This document shows, piece after piece, positions 10,620 through 21,820 of a DNA stretch of 64,000 nucleotides (within the stretch, counting starts at the first letter, position 1; the number at the start of each line of letters is the position of its first letter). Origin of the DNA: Coenobita brevimanus (Eukaryota > Arthropoda > Malacostraca > Decapoda > Coenobitidae); NCBI GenBank assembly GCA_032717465.1, contig CM064666.1:6741028-6805027 (forward strand), given 5' to 3'. The position numbers and the translations under genes are program-made. The notes under the pieces are model-generated. The model ran no database searches and was not told the origin of the DNA. It was given only the letters and a program-made list of their open reading frames with translations.

Positions 10620-11397
10620 TGTGATGTCCCTGTCCCACACTGCCACAGGCTCCAACAGCAGTAGTTCAGTACAGGAAGGACATTGCCCAGTGAGTTGTTC
10701 TTCCTATGGTCAGCCTTTAAGTGTACAGTAAACAAGATTAGCTCAGGCATCATAAATAAACACTGGCTTCTAAAGTTCACTGTCTTTATTTTCCAACTAA
10801 TTACACTTAATGCTTTCCAACGTCACTTCACTGTTCTCAGAAGCACTGGAGCTATGCAAACTTTACTAACTGCAGTAACACTTCACTGTTTTCCAACAAC
10901 ACTTCACTATTATTTACAAGTTCCGATACTATACCAACTTCAGTAACACTTCACTGTTTTCACAAGTACCGAAAATATACAAACTTCACTGACACTGATC
11001 CTGCACTACACTCAAACTGAACTGAAAACCAACTGAACTTGTTCTTGTCTCTTATCCATCCTTATATAAACTTGCATTGTTAGAGAAGCTTCTACATTCT
11101 ACAAGAATAACAGTTGCCAACTCTGAGATATCAAACATGACAGTTTTCTTATATTGCATAACACTCTAAATCATTTACCTTACTAATTTGAATTACATAA
11201 TTTAACAAGCAGTCACATAAATATAACGTTATAAAGAAAAAGAACAGAAAAAATGATGCATAACTTACGAAATAACTACGCTCTCAAACAGCAGGCAAAG
11301 TGGCAACTCTGACTCATATCGGAACCAGCAATTGTAAACATCGGGAAACATCGAGAAGCCTCTCGAACACCCAACTGGCAAATCTCGTTTCATAAGA
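10620..11397 (-). repeat. 5' LTR of the Gypsy element
   Basis: Homologous along its length to 8621-9389. The outer end (CATAAGAAGAG) has decayed from the expected TAACA terminus, so the right boundary is approximate. Confidence 0.8.
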
Positions 11398-13318
11398 AGA
11401 GTTACAAAATTGGTCTATTTCCCTGACCTATTATTTGCATGTGGTGAAGTTGACTGAGCAGTGGGGTACCGCTCGAAAAAATGCTTATCAATTCCAGGGT
11501 GGATGCAGAATAGGTTGTGAACTTGACTTTCGCTAAAGCAGTCTTAACTGGTATTCCGTAATGCCCACAAAAAGAAATGTTTCTGATAATGCCGTGTCAG
11601 TCCAGAACTTAGACACTGAGTATTTAAAAAGGACGACAGGTAATAGTGTCGAAGCTGCAACATCTGACAATGTGTAGTATGAAGGACGACTCTCCGGGCT
11701 TCTGCTACATGCCAAGAGTCATATAATCTATGTCAAATTTTTATACATTTTTGGGAGGAGATCTGTGCAAAGTCTGTTGCAGAATTCTAGCAATGTCATC
11801 ATATTTGCTGATGGCATTCTAGCAATTTTAGCATTACATAGCAATCTTCTAGCAACTTAAACATGCTTGTAGCAATACTTCAGCAGTTATTAATATTTCT
11901 CAGCAAAACTTAGTAATTTCAGCATATTTTTAGTACTGTTAAAAATATTTAACCTTCATAGTATTCAAGGAATCTTTACTTGCAGATATTCTAGCAAGAA
12001 TATAATACTTTTTTGTGATATTCCAGTGGTGTTACCAAGGATTTTGGTGACAATTCAGCAAATTTCATACATCACTGGGCTGGTTATACCTCATATGGAG
12101 TTTTGGGCAGAATTTCCTCTATAATTAAGAGGTCCTAAACTAATGGACCAAGACTTTAATCACTCTGAATTGATCTGCTGGACCTATGGACGTTTCTCAT
12201 GTCATTATATCTATCCCTGGACGTTTTTACTCAGACTGTTCGAACGGTAGTGGTTATGCACAGCCTTAACAGTCTGATAGACGTCAACGCTAATGTGCCA
12301 TTTAAGAAAAATAAAAACTGGCAAAAAATACGTCGGGGGACAATTCGTTTCTGCATTTTTTCATTGATAGGTCCATTAATGGTGACTCAATTAACTTGAA
12401 ATTTGAACACCGTGCCAGTCAAAGCTTCTTGCTTTGTGATAATATGTCAAAAAATGCTGGCGTACATTTTGGAAGGAGTGTGATAATGCCACTCCCCAAC
12501 TTTTAGGTGCCATCAGTTTCCACCCAGGTTAATATGTGTGTTAGACATGAGCCACCCACAACTTTTAGGTGGTGTGCCATAAGCCACTGCACAGTATAAG
12601 TCATGTATTTTTGTTTCAGAAGTAATGTTTTTTTTTTTTCCCCACCTGGTTCACTAAAGTGTTCACTGTGCGTTAGATATATCTTACAAAAAAAAAAATG
12701 CTGTGAAACAAAGTTAAGGAGAAAAGTTCATTACAGCTGCTAAACCTCTCATTATCGGGGCTTTAACGGAGAAAATAACAGTTCATTAATAGATCTAAGT
12801 AGAAGCAATACGATACATGCATAAATATATATCTGTAATACTTTATGTAATGCCATCAAACTGTAGTGAAAATACATTGCGACCACTGGCAGGAGGTGAG
12901 AGACCCTGCTGGTGGTAGTCTTTGATGTGGTAAACCCGAAACCGTGCTGCCTTACACAAGGCTCGGGAGAGTGGGGTGCTAATGGTACCAGAGCACCATG
13001 GCCCAGGTCAATGGACGGCCTTGAGAGCAAGGCAGGATGCACATAATGCAATAGAGCTTAATATTACCTAGTCTAGGTATAATAGTTTCGTCCATCATTC
13101 ACGCATAAGGAACAGCATATACTGTATATTGTTAATGTTATTTATTTACTGGAGGATGTTTTGTCAGCAAGACCGAAGGTTAGGGGGCCAATACGTTTTC
13201 ATAGCACAAGGTCCCTAAGGTGCGTCTCCTGGACCCAATTCCCACAACCCCTCCTACAAACCCATTAATCCTTGATCTCATCATTTGTTACTCAAATGCA
13301 TTACCAAATACCTGCTCC

Positions 13319-13319
<1 letters not shown>
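11398..13319. other. Non-coding stretch without a recognised gene
   Basis: Frames are short and lack known motifs. From 11780 to 12060 there is a loose recurrence of AGCAA/CTAGCA words, possibly a decayed tandem repeat. A 99-codon minus-strand frame at 12752-13051 shows no domain I recognise. Confidence 0.5.
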
Positions 13320-13371
<52 letters not shown>

Positions 13372-13408
13372 TAGGAAACGTAAATTACCGAAAAACGTAA
13401 TATATGGT

Positions 13409-13452
<44 letters not shown>
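13320..13452. repeat. (CA)n and (TG)n arrays facing each other
   Basis: (CA)n at 13320-13368 and (TG)n at 13409-13452 are separated by 40 bp and are mutually complementary, so a hairpin is possible. Confidence 0.9.
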
Positions 13453-13458
<6 letters not shown>

Positions 13459-15438
13459 TGGTTGTTAATGCGTGTATGCTCAGTTCGCTTTTCTTTCTCT
13501 AACTGTGTCACATGAATCCATTCAGGTCATGTCTGCATGTTTCATATTTTTCAAAATGGAGTATATGAATATCAGTCATAAAAGATTGCAATAGTTATGA
13601 ACATGGAAAAACAAGAATACCACACCATTACCACATCACACCATTTCATAACCACACCTCAGTCATACCAATACTGCACACTGCAACCATTTCACTACCA
13701 CAATACCACTACATCACGCTAGCCTACTACCACACCATACATACAGTGTACCATATCACGCCACACGTAACATTATTTGCAGCAGCCATTTTTAGACATT
13801 TCAGTCTGACTCCTACTAATGCTTAATACTTGACGATTTAGTGAAAAGAAAATAGTTTTAAAAATCTATACTTGAGATCTCGTAAGGAATGAAATGTTGC
13901 ATGAAGATTTTGTGTTTAAATACTGTGCACATGGTTTGTTTCCTTGAAACTATTTTAGCTCCACATGTAATAGACTTTTGAAAACATTTCCTTTCTTCCA
14001 TTTTCACTTTAATGATGAACTCTTTATATGTATAGCACATTCATATCCATACTTTAAAATCCGGCAGTATGCAGTTAAGGGTAACAGCATATTCTCACAT
14101 TTTTGACACCAGAATATAGTCGAAACGGGCTATGCTGTACGGTAACCATGTTCAAACCACTTTTATTTTTCTTCTTTTGACTTGATATTTATCTAGTTTA
14201 GTTCATGCTTTATACAAAAAGTTATATTTTGTGATTCAGTAATAAAAATATAATTAAAAAAAAAAAACATACTGCCAGTGAAATCACGCAGAAAGTTTAA
14301 TCCGGTATAAATAGTTCTCAAATTCTGTGCTGACACGGTTTCTTTAATTCAGTCTATTTATTGCATAATTGTCCGATCTGTTTCTCATCTGTTCGTTGCA
14401 TCATTTTTCGATAAATTATCTCTCTATCAGCACCACATTCACGCCCACACATCAAAATGCAGGGACATAAGGTGAAGGGAAAAGCACTCTTTTCTTTTGA
14501 CAACTTATGCCAATCGAAAAAATTTTCCTCCTCTCTCGTACCATTTCAATATAGATGTATTCATGTGTATTTTATTTCTACATATGATGGTAGCTATTTC
14601 TTATCGACATAATCATATCTACTGGACAAAACATACATACCAAAAATGTTCTTATTACGTGTTTTGGTCACCCGGCCAAGTTCAAAAGCACGACCACTGA
14701 GCAAATATGAAGAGGTGGGAGGTTCCTGAGTCAGGTAAGCGAGGGTTTTGATATAAACCCCTACAAGCAGCCTTCCTAAGTGTTTTGAAATTGTCCCTTA
14801 CTAGCAGGAATAACTGGGTTAATGCTGATTAGTTAGGCTATAAATACTACATAAGTTTGTGACAGCGCTGACACGCTTGGTTGCTATCCATGTGATTATT
14901 ATCCATTAGTTATAAAGAATTCATCAGATTTTTGCACGATTTAAAATCTTCATTTGCATGTCCTAGTTTCCATATCGACTGTTTTAACATGATTCTAATA
15001 ATATGTGGCTCCCAACAAATATAGCATGATACTAACCAACTTGAGTATTATAAATTCATTGTAGCCGGATCTCGTTTTGATGTAACTTATAAAATTGCAT
15101 AAGGAATTTACTGACCGTAACTATGTAATTTTGGCTATATTCACTGAACCGCTTGAACTGAATGACATCTTTTGTATATTTTTTGTTACCATAAGTATTA
15201 TTTAGCTAAGGAAGTCATCTCAGAGTAAAGAACAATTTCATTTCTAAAGATATTCATTAAATAAATAAAAATATGCCGGTAGCCAGAACGATAAAAATGC
15301 ATATATACTGGCATGTACGCCATGTGATTGAAGAAATTTATGTCTTATTTTAACATGTTTGTGCAGAGAGAGAGAGAGAGAGAAATATGTAGAAAGACAG
15401 TTATAACCAGATAGTCACCAGGTAGTAGAGAATTGAAC
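13453..15438. other. Non-coding stretch
   Basis: No gene is supported. It holds a CCA/CAC-rich degenerate patch at 13616-13765, A-tracts near 14255 and a (GA)n at 15366-15383. A 67-codon frame at 14497-14700 has no recognisable motif. Confidence 0.5.
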
Positions 15439-15440
15439 TA

Positions 15441-16470
15441 CAGGGTGACCCCCCCAAAAACTCCCACATTTCAAAGGTAAATGAAAAAAAAAATGGTTAA
15501 AGATAATCAAAATAATATTTGCACACATGAAACTTCATTCAGTACAGTTTTTATTCATCATATTTTAAAGATGACATCCTCTTAATGGTGGCCGTCAATA
15601 TCTATACGCGCTTGGAGTTGATATCTGAAGGCTGCCATGGTTCGACGGGTCATGTTGGGTGGAACAGCGGCTATCTCCTGCTGAATAGGAACCTTAAGGG
15701 CTTCAAGAGTTTGGGGTCGATGAGTATACACTTGTGGTTTAAGGTAGCCCCACAGAAAAAAATCACAAGGGGTGAGGTCAGGGGAATGGGCCGGCCACCC
15801 AACATCTCCACGCAATGAAATCACCCAATCCAGAAACATTTCCCTCAGCATTTGCAATGATCTTCGAGCTGTGTGCTTCATCACTGCACAGGTGAACAGC
15901 ATCTTCCAGAACACATTGCAGAATGTTCTCGCATAACTCCTTTCAGCTTATCCAGTCTCTCACATTGAGTTCTTGCACAACCATCATTTTGCACAGATGG
16001 AAGTGAAGGTTTAAGTGTGAGATTTTCCTTGCAGTTTCCCGGGATATCCCTACAAGCTAAAACATGCTTCCATGCAGAACTTGTCGGAGACTGCACAACA
16101 GATCGCCTCAATGTTTCAAAATTCTCAGATTTATGAACACTCCTAGGTCGACCAGGTGATTATTTTTTAAAACTGAGCCTGTTGCCCTGAAATTCTCAAC
16201 CCACTGCAAGACGGTTTTCCGATCTGGAAAGTTTTGGTTCGGTGGAATACTGAAACGTCTTCAAAAGGCCCTTTCCACAGCGATCACAGAACGGCTGCTT
16301 GTGAAGAACGCTTCAACAGCGAACGCACGGTGTGCTCCCGACCACGCCTTGTTGGCAACTGAGGACGGTTGGGGTTGGGATACCAACAGACCCTAGCCCC
16401 ACCCCTCCCGCCTCACTACTGCCAGTGCTACCGCCTTTCGAAATGTGGGATGGTCTTTGGGGTCACCCTG
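15441..16470 (-). mobile_element. mariner/Tc1-superfamily transposon, both ends present
   Basis: The left end CAGGGTGACC at 15441 and right end GGTCACCCTG at 16470 are perfect 10-bp inverted termini. The similarity extends imperfectly inward (CTCCCACATTTC against CATCCCACATTTC). Both ends are flanked by TA (15439-15440, 16471-16472), the canonical target duplication of this superfamily. At 1,030 bp it is shorter than an intact relative. The transposase on the minus strand is broken, so this copy cannot move on its own. Confidence 0.9.
15582..16330 (-). pseudogene. mariner-type transposase, frameshifted
   Basis: The last 110 codons are intact and contain GWPAHSPDLTPCDFFLWGYL. This is the third catalytic-acid block (SPDLTPCDFF) and the conserved WG(Y)LK of arthropod mariner-like transposases. 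Upstream, in shifting frames, lie DRKTVLQWVENFRATGSV (linker after the helix-turn-helix), VVQELNVRDW, and SDEAH with the second catalytic Asp. At least three frameshifts or stops separate these blocks. The block carrying the first Asp is not clearly visible. Confidence 0.8.
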
Positions 16471-16585
16471 TACTATCTGTATGATCCCGAGAACAATCTT
16501 TGTCCAAGCAAGAAAGTGTGTGACGATTTATATTTTCTTAAACCTTCCTTAATTTATCTTCCCTAGAATCCACTGGCATGTCATA

Positions 16586-17013
16586 GTCTATCAGTCTGTC
16601 TATTGCCAGACCCCTTAATCCGATACGGGGTGGCCACAAACAAATCGCCTCCACGTCGCCCTGTCCCCCGCCATTTCACTGCCCTGCTCCCAACTCACAC
16701 ACACCCTCTCTCATATACCAATCCACTCCATCCCTCCACCTCATCCTCGGCCTCCCCCTCCCTCTCTCCCCCTCCAACTCACTCACATACACTCTCCTCA
16801 TCAGTCTCTCACTCTCCATCCTCTCCACGTGGGCAAACCACCACATTGCGTTTCTCCTAACGCTTTCCATCTCATCCACATCCACACCACAATGCTCCTT
16901 TACATTATTTGTTAGTCTGACTCTCCGTGTGACTCCACAGGCTCCTCTCAAATAACTCATTTCCACTGCTCTTACTCTTGACTTGTGTCCCTCCAACAAC
17001 GTCATAATATATA
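16586..17013 (-). pseudogene. LINE family A, 5'-truncated copy (C-terminal 110 codons plus 3' tail)
   Basis: The minus-strand frame 16676-17005 reads RVRAVEMSYLRGACGVTRR, FAHVERMESERL and RGRPRMRWRDGV. These are the standard last blocks of family A ORF2, matching 19825-20158. It ends in the family's CTGGCAATAGA-type tail in reverse. It lies head-to-head against the longer family A copy starting near 17014. Confidence 0.85.
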
Positions 17014-17190
17014 CTCCAGTAAATCACCCCCCTGGGGGAAGTTTTTTTTTTTTTTTCAAGAATACTCCCCCAGTATCCCTGCTTGTCGTAAAAGGCGACT
17101 AAAAGGGTTGGCGGAGGGTTAGTGCCCCTCCCTGGAAAACAACTAACTAAAAAGTCAAACAATAAGCCTCGGACAAGGACTGACCAAAAG

Positions 17191-18099
17191 ATGACGACCA
17201 AGGACCGGACAAAGGACATGGTAATCGGAACGTGGAATGTAAGGGGAGCTAATGATGAGGTGAAAGAGAGGGAGATTGGCCAGGTGCTTTAGGGTGAGAA
17301 AGTTGATGTATGCGGAATAACTTAAACGAAATGGAGAGGTGAGAGTGTGAGAGAATGGGAGTATGGATGGGGTATATGTGCAGGAGTAGGTGAGAATGAG
17401 AGGGCAAAGGAAGGAGAATGTATAGTTGTGAGTAAAAGATGGAAGAATAGCATAAGAGAGTATGGATCAGTTGGGTCAAGAATTGTGTGGGTAAGATTGA
17501 AAGTTGGAATACAAATGTGGGCGATTGTGTGTGTGTATGCACCAAAGCAAGATCATGCAGGTAGAGTGAGAGAAGAGTTCTGGACAAATGTGGAGGTGTG
17601 CATGGAAAAGTTTGGAAGGAATGAGAGAGTATTTTTGATTGGTGATATAAAAGGTAAAGCAGGGAATGTGAAGGTGGATGGAATAATTGGTGAGTGGGGT
17701 GTGCCTGCTGAGATAGATGAGAATAGCAGTGCGTTAGTGGACATTTGTGCTGGGAGGGGGTTGGTGATAGCCAATACTCTCTTCAGGCACAAAATGATCC
17801 ACAGGTATACATGGCGAGTGATGAGAAGGGTGGGTGGTGAACTGAATGAAAGGAAGGCAATGATTCATTATGTGTGTGTGGATGAAAGGATGCGAAAATG
17901 TGTAATGGATGCAAGAGCTTATAGAGGTTGGGGGAGTGGACTTTCTGACCACTACTTGGTGGTGGCCAGAATCAAGGTCCAAATAGGATGGAGAAATAGA
18001 AGAAGGGAAGGACGGGAAGAAGGAGTATTTGTAAGGAGAGTGGAAAGGTTACAAGAGGATGAGAAAAAGGCAGAGTATAAGAGAGAAGTGGAGGAATGA
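17191..18099 (+). pseudogene. LINE family A apurinic-type endonuclease domain
   Basis: The frame begins MTTKDRTKDMVIGTWNVRG at 17191, giving the APE motif I (TWNVRG). Two in-frame stops follow (near 17290 and 17323). It is then open from 17347 for 250 codons with VCVYAPKQD, GDIKGKAGN (normally GDFNA-x-VGN) and GLSDHYLVVARI, the SDH catalytic block. The endonuclease nicks target DNA for target-primed reverse transcription. The Asn-to-Lys change in the GD(F/L)N block plus the stops mark it as dead. Confidence 0.8.
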
Positions 18100-19819
18100 T
18101 TGGGCAAATATGAACTGGAGCAGATGGGGGACGTGGAAGGTGTGCAGGATATTCACAGAAGAAATATGTGCAGCATGTGATGTGGTGTGTGGAAGGAAGA
18201 GAAGACTAAGGGGGGTGCAAGGAACAGCGTGGTGGACTGAAGAGGTGAAACAGGCTGTGGCACAAAAGAAGAAAGCATACAATGAATGGATGAGAAATAG
18301 GGGCGTGGAAGAAGTTGAGAGGTGGAAGAGAGAGTTATATGTAGAAAGAAAGAGAGAGGTGAAAAGATTAGTAAGAGAGAGTAAGAAGAGAGCAGATGAG
18401 GAATTTGGAAGGAACTTGGGTGTAAAGTGGAGGGACTGTAAGAAAATGTTCTGGAAAGAGGTGAAAAGAGTAAGACAGGGTGGTAGTGAAGTTAGCACGG
18501 GAGTGAAAGATAAAAATGGTAGATTACTAGTGGAGAAGGGAGAAAAAATGAGCAGATGGAGAGAACACTTTAAGGAATTGTTGAACATAGAGGATGGAAG
18601 TAATGCGAGTATAAGTGGCTGGGGAATGGCTGGAAGAAGGAGGGAGATGAGAAGACAGGAAGAAATCAGTAGGATAGAAGTTGTGGAAGCAATGAAGAAA
18701 GTTAAATTGGGGAAAGCCCCTGGAATTGATGGGGTGTGTGGTGAAATGCTGAAGTATGGGGGAGAGATAGTAGTAGAATGGATGTGGAAAATGTGCAGAT
18801 TGGCCTGGGAGGAAGGTAGAGTTCTGGGGGATTGGAAGTCAGGTATAAGTATTCCCTTGTACAAAGGAAAAAGGGAAAAAGAAGTGTGGGGTAATCATAG
18901 GGGCATCTGTGTTCTTAGTATAATAGGAAAAGTGTATGGTAGGATACTTATTGACAGAGTTAGAGAAAGAACAGAGGAATTAGTTGGAGAAGAACAGGGA
19001 GGCTTTAGGAAGGGAAGAGGTTGTGTAGATCAGATATTCATTCTTAGATCTTTAGCAGAAAAGTTTCTAGAGAAGGGAAAGTTGTATGCGGCTTTCATGG
19101 ATTTGGAGAAAGCATATGACAGGGTGGATAGACAAGGATTGTGGAAAGTATTAAGAATATATGGAGTAGATGGGAAGTTGTTGAATGGTGTGAAGAGTAT
19201 GTATGATGATGCCAAGGCTGCAGTGTGTGTAGATGGTGAACTGAGTGAATTTTTCTCTTTGAAGGTTGGGTTGAAACAGGGATGTGTAATGTCTCCATGG
19301 TTGTTCAATCTGTACATGGATGGGGTAATAAAAGAGGTACAAGGTAGGGTAGTGGATGTTGGAGTGGCCCTGGTGAGAGAGGGTAGTGTTTGCAAACTCC
19401 CTGTACTGTTGTTTGCAGATGATACTGTGTTGTCGAGTGAAGACGAAGGAGAGCTGCAAGGCTTGGTGGATGAGTTTGGGAGAGTGTGTAAGAAACGGAA
19501 TCTAAAGGTGAATGTAGAGAATAGTAAAGTGATGGTCTTTGAGAGAGGTGAAGTCAGTGAATGTACAGCGAGGTTGGATGGTGAGGAATTGGAAAATGTG
19601 AGTACGTTTAAGTACTTCGGTAGTGTGATGAGTAAGGATGGAGGTTTGGAGGGTGAAGTGCTTGAAAGGGTACAGCAGGGAAGAAAGGTTGCTGGTTCCT
19701 TGAAAGCAGTGATAAGAAGCAGGGAAGTGAGCATGGATGTGAAAAAGTTACATGACAGTATTGTGATACCAACTCTAACGTATGGAACACGTTGCTGGAA
19801 GGACACAAGTCAAGAGTGA
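18059..19819 (+). CDS. LINE family A reverse transcriptase, open part of a broken ORF
   Basis: A 586-codon frame, shifted relative to the endonuclease frame. Blocks in order: KAPGIDGVCGEML (RT block 1), GNHRGICVLSIIGKVYGRIL, EEQGGFRKGRGCVDQIF, AFMDLEKAYDRVDR (first catalytic Asp), GLKQGCVMSPWLFNLYMD, LLFADDTVLS (catalytic pair at 19412-19423), and FKYFGSVMSKDG. All RT motifs are present. The frame ends early at 19819. Compared with the copy at 49.3 kb, about 10 bases are missing just after CGTATGGAA, and the true C-terminus continues in other frames to 20158. Confidence 0.85.
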   Translation: MRKRQSIREKWRNDWANMNWSRWGTWKVCRIFTEEICAACDVVCGRKRRLRGVQGTAWWTEEVKQAVAQKKKAYNEWMRNRGVEEVERWKRELYVERKREVKRLVRESKKRADEEFGRNLGVKWRDCKKMFWKEVKRVRQGGSEVSTGVKDKNGRLLVEKGEKMSRWREHFKELLNIEDGSNASISGWGMAGRRREMRRQEEISRIEVVEAMKKVKLGKAPGIDGVCGEMLKYGGEIVVEWMWKMCRLAWEEGRVLGDWKSGISIPLYKGKREKEVWGNHRGICVLSIIGKVYGRILIDRVRERTEELVGEEQGGFRKGRGCVDQIFILRSLAEKFLEKGKLYAAFMDLEKAYDRVDRQGLWKVLRIYGVDGKLLNGVKSMYDDAKAAVCVDGELSEFFSLKVGLKQGCVMSPWLFNLYMDGVIKEVQGRVVDVGVALVREGSVCKLPVLLFADDTVLSSEDEGELQGLVDEFGRVCKKRNLKVNVENSKVMVFERGEVSECTARLDGEELENVSTFKYFGSVMSKDGGLEGEVLERVQQGRKVAGSLKAVIRSREVSMDVKKLHDSIVIPTLTYGTRCWKDTSQE

Positions 19820-20190
19820 GAGCAGTGGAAATGAGTTATTTAAGAGGAGCCTGTGGAGTCACATGGAAAGACAGGCTGACAAATAAGGATATAAGGGAGC
19901 GTTGTGGTGTGGATGTGGATGTGATAGGAAGCGTGGTTTGGCCATGTGGAGAGGATGGAGGGTGAAAGACTAACGAAGAGAGTGTATGTGAGTGAGGTGG
20001 AGGGGGGAAGAGGGAGGGGGAGACCGAGGATTAGATGGAAGGATGGGGTGGAGAGGTATATGAGAGAGGGGTGTGTGAGTTGGGAGCAGGGCAGTGAAAT
20101 GGCGGGGGACAGGGCGACATGGAGGCGATTTGTTTGTGGCCACCCTGAACGGGATTGAGACGTCTGGCAATAGCTAGATAGATAGATAGA
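19820..20190 (+). pseudogene. LINE family A ORF C-terminus, 3' end and (GATA)n tail
   Basis: Out-of-frame continuation of the RT ORF: VRAVEMSYLRGACGVT, then ERMEGERLTKRVYVSEVEG and RGRPRIRWKDGV, stop at 20156-20158. The 3' end is CGTCTGGCAATAGC plus four GATA units. The same tail marks every family A-derived element in the window. Confidence 0.85.
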
Positions 20191-20880
20191 AATCACAGCA
20201 GTCTTCAGTTAGGCATCAGTCTTAACTGGGACAGCCTAGCTTCTTTCATTACAGACGGCAACGTTGAAGAACCCAAACAGTGACGAGTGAACAGGTCTGT
20301 GGCGCCGTGTGATGCCAGTACGAATTATGCTGGGCTTCGAGGACTGAACTGTCTTCTGTATGTCCAGATTTGGATACATTAATATATAAACATATAGAGT
20401 TCACAATACACGAAAGAAGGCACAGCACGGTGGTTATACGGTAATAGAATGTTGCTGCACAAGATGTTATTTTTTGGAAAGCGAAGTATATGGGAAAGTA
20501 CAAGATGGACCATTTTGCTACATTATGACATTTGACAACTGTACCTGATTACACATGTTCCTATGAAAATTGAAAGTTCAAATTGTCATCATAGCAGTCT
20601 AGGTAATTCGAGAATTTTACTGAAAACATAAAGGAACAGACTCAATAGTAACACACACTCTTATAGCTGCCTGGTGCTGCAATTCATTCCTTAAACTCTT
20701 CCCAGCTCTCTGTCACTGCAAACTAAGAGGGAGGGGTTGAAGAAAAGACAAAAATAATTAAGTAGAAGAAGAAGAGAGAGAAAGAAAGAGAGAGATGAAT
20801 GCAAGAAGAAAAAAAAAAAAACGCAGCAGCTACTATTCCTATCGTTCATCGAAGCCTCCCTCCTACCCTCTCCATTCACG
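20191..20880. other. Non-coding stretch
   Basis: No gene is recognised. It has purine-rich low complexity at 20765-20820 ending in an A-tract. Confidence 0.5.
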
Positions 20881-20986
20881 ATCCTATCAGTGTCCTGTTG
20901 CCTGCCGTACACATTGTTTTATACTTACACTAAGCAGCTAGATGAATAGATATACAGACAGACAGACACAAAAGACATAAAAGCAT

Positions 20987-21043
<57 letters not shown>

Positions 21044-21592
21044 TAGCAGCAGCGGCTGCTGCTGCTGTTGTTGTTGCTGCAAACCTTATTACGACCACCG
21101 GAAAATGATAGATGTTGTTGTCCTTAGGCAAACTCTCGTCAAATTTCTCCCTCAAACTCTCTCTTCTTTACATTCACCCCTCATACAGTGTGTTACTTTT
21201 CTTGCTTTCTCTTTTATATCATTTTCTGTTTTACTTTCTTCTGACATTCGCTCTCTTTAATTTTTATTTTCGAGGTCTGTTCCTTACTTTCTTTCAGCTC
21301 GATTGCCTCTTTCTTGCGCTTTCTTCCAACCTTCGTTTACCTCCACTTTGTCTTTCAATTTTTTCCCTTACATATTTTGAAATCTTTCCATCTTTCTTTC
21401 CAACTTCCATTCAACATTGCTTTGCATAATTCAAGCCGCCTGCTTTCTTTGTTTTTCTCTGTGCTGGCATATTCCAGGGTTTATTTTTTTACTATAACAT
21501 CATACAACACTTGCATTCTTACTTTCTTCAAACTCTCTTCCTTATTTCTTCCAATTATTTCTTCCATACTTAATACCACCTGCCTTTCTTAT

Positions 21593-21654
<62 letters not shown>

Positions 21655-21783
21655 GTTGTTATCTTTATATATCCTTCCTATTCCTCCCTTCTTATTCCTT
21701 GCTATTTCCACTTTCCGTCTTCTTACTCTCTTTCTTGCCTGTTCTCCTTCTGCTTACTCTCCTTCCTTATTCTCCTTTTAGTT

Positions 21784-21820
<37 letters not shown>

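Larger units (their letters stand above)
8621..11397 (-). mobile_element. Internally deleted Ty3/Gypsy LTR retrotransposon
   Basis: Two related direct repeats (8621-9389 and 10620-11397) bracket about 1.23 kb. On the minus strand the order is 5' LTR, tRNA-type primer site, gag, integrase C-terminus, purine-rich tract, 3' LTR. Protease, RT, RNase H and the integrase core are gone. The LTRs differ by many substitutions and short indels, so the copy is not recent. Integrase as the last coding domain is the standard Gypsy order, unlike the element at 38-43.7 kb. Confidence 0.85.
17014..20190 (+). mobile_element. LINE family A (RTE-like), nearly full length, inactive
   Basis: It comprises a G/C-rich 5' UTR (17014-17190), a single endonuclease-plus-RT reading frame broken by stops and frameshifts, a short 3' segment ending GATTGAGACGTCTGGCAATAG, and a (GATA)n tail. 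The 5' UTR contains TTGTCGTAAAAGGCGACTAA, whose GTCG/CGAC arms can form a small hairpin. Short tandem 3' tails and APE+RT in one ORF fit RTE-like LINEs. Other copies here: 16586-17013 (minus), 49324-49922 (plus), and derived tails at 50138 and 60230. Confidence 0.85.

Noticed and set aside
12752..13051. A 99-codon minus-strand frame with hydrophobic stretches
   Set aside because: No recognisable domain, no supporting gene structure, and length within chance for this base composition.
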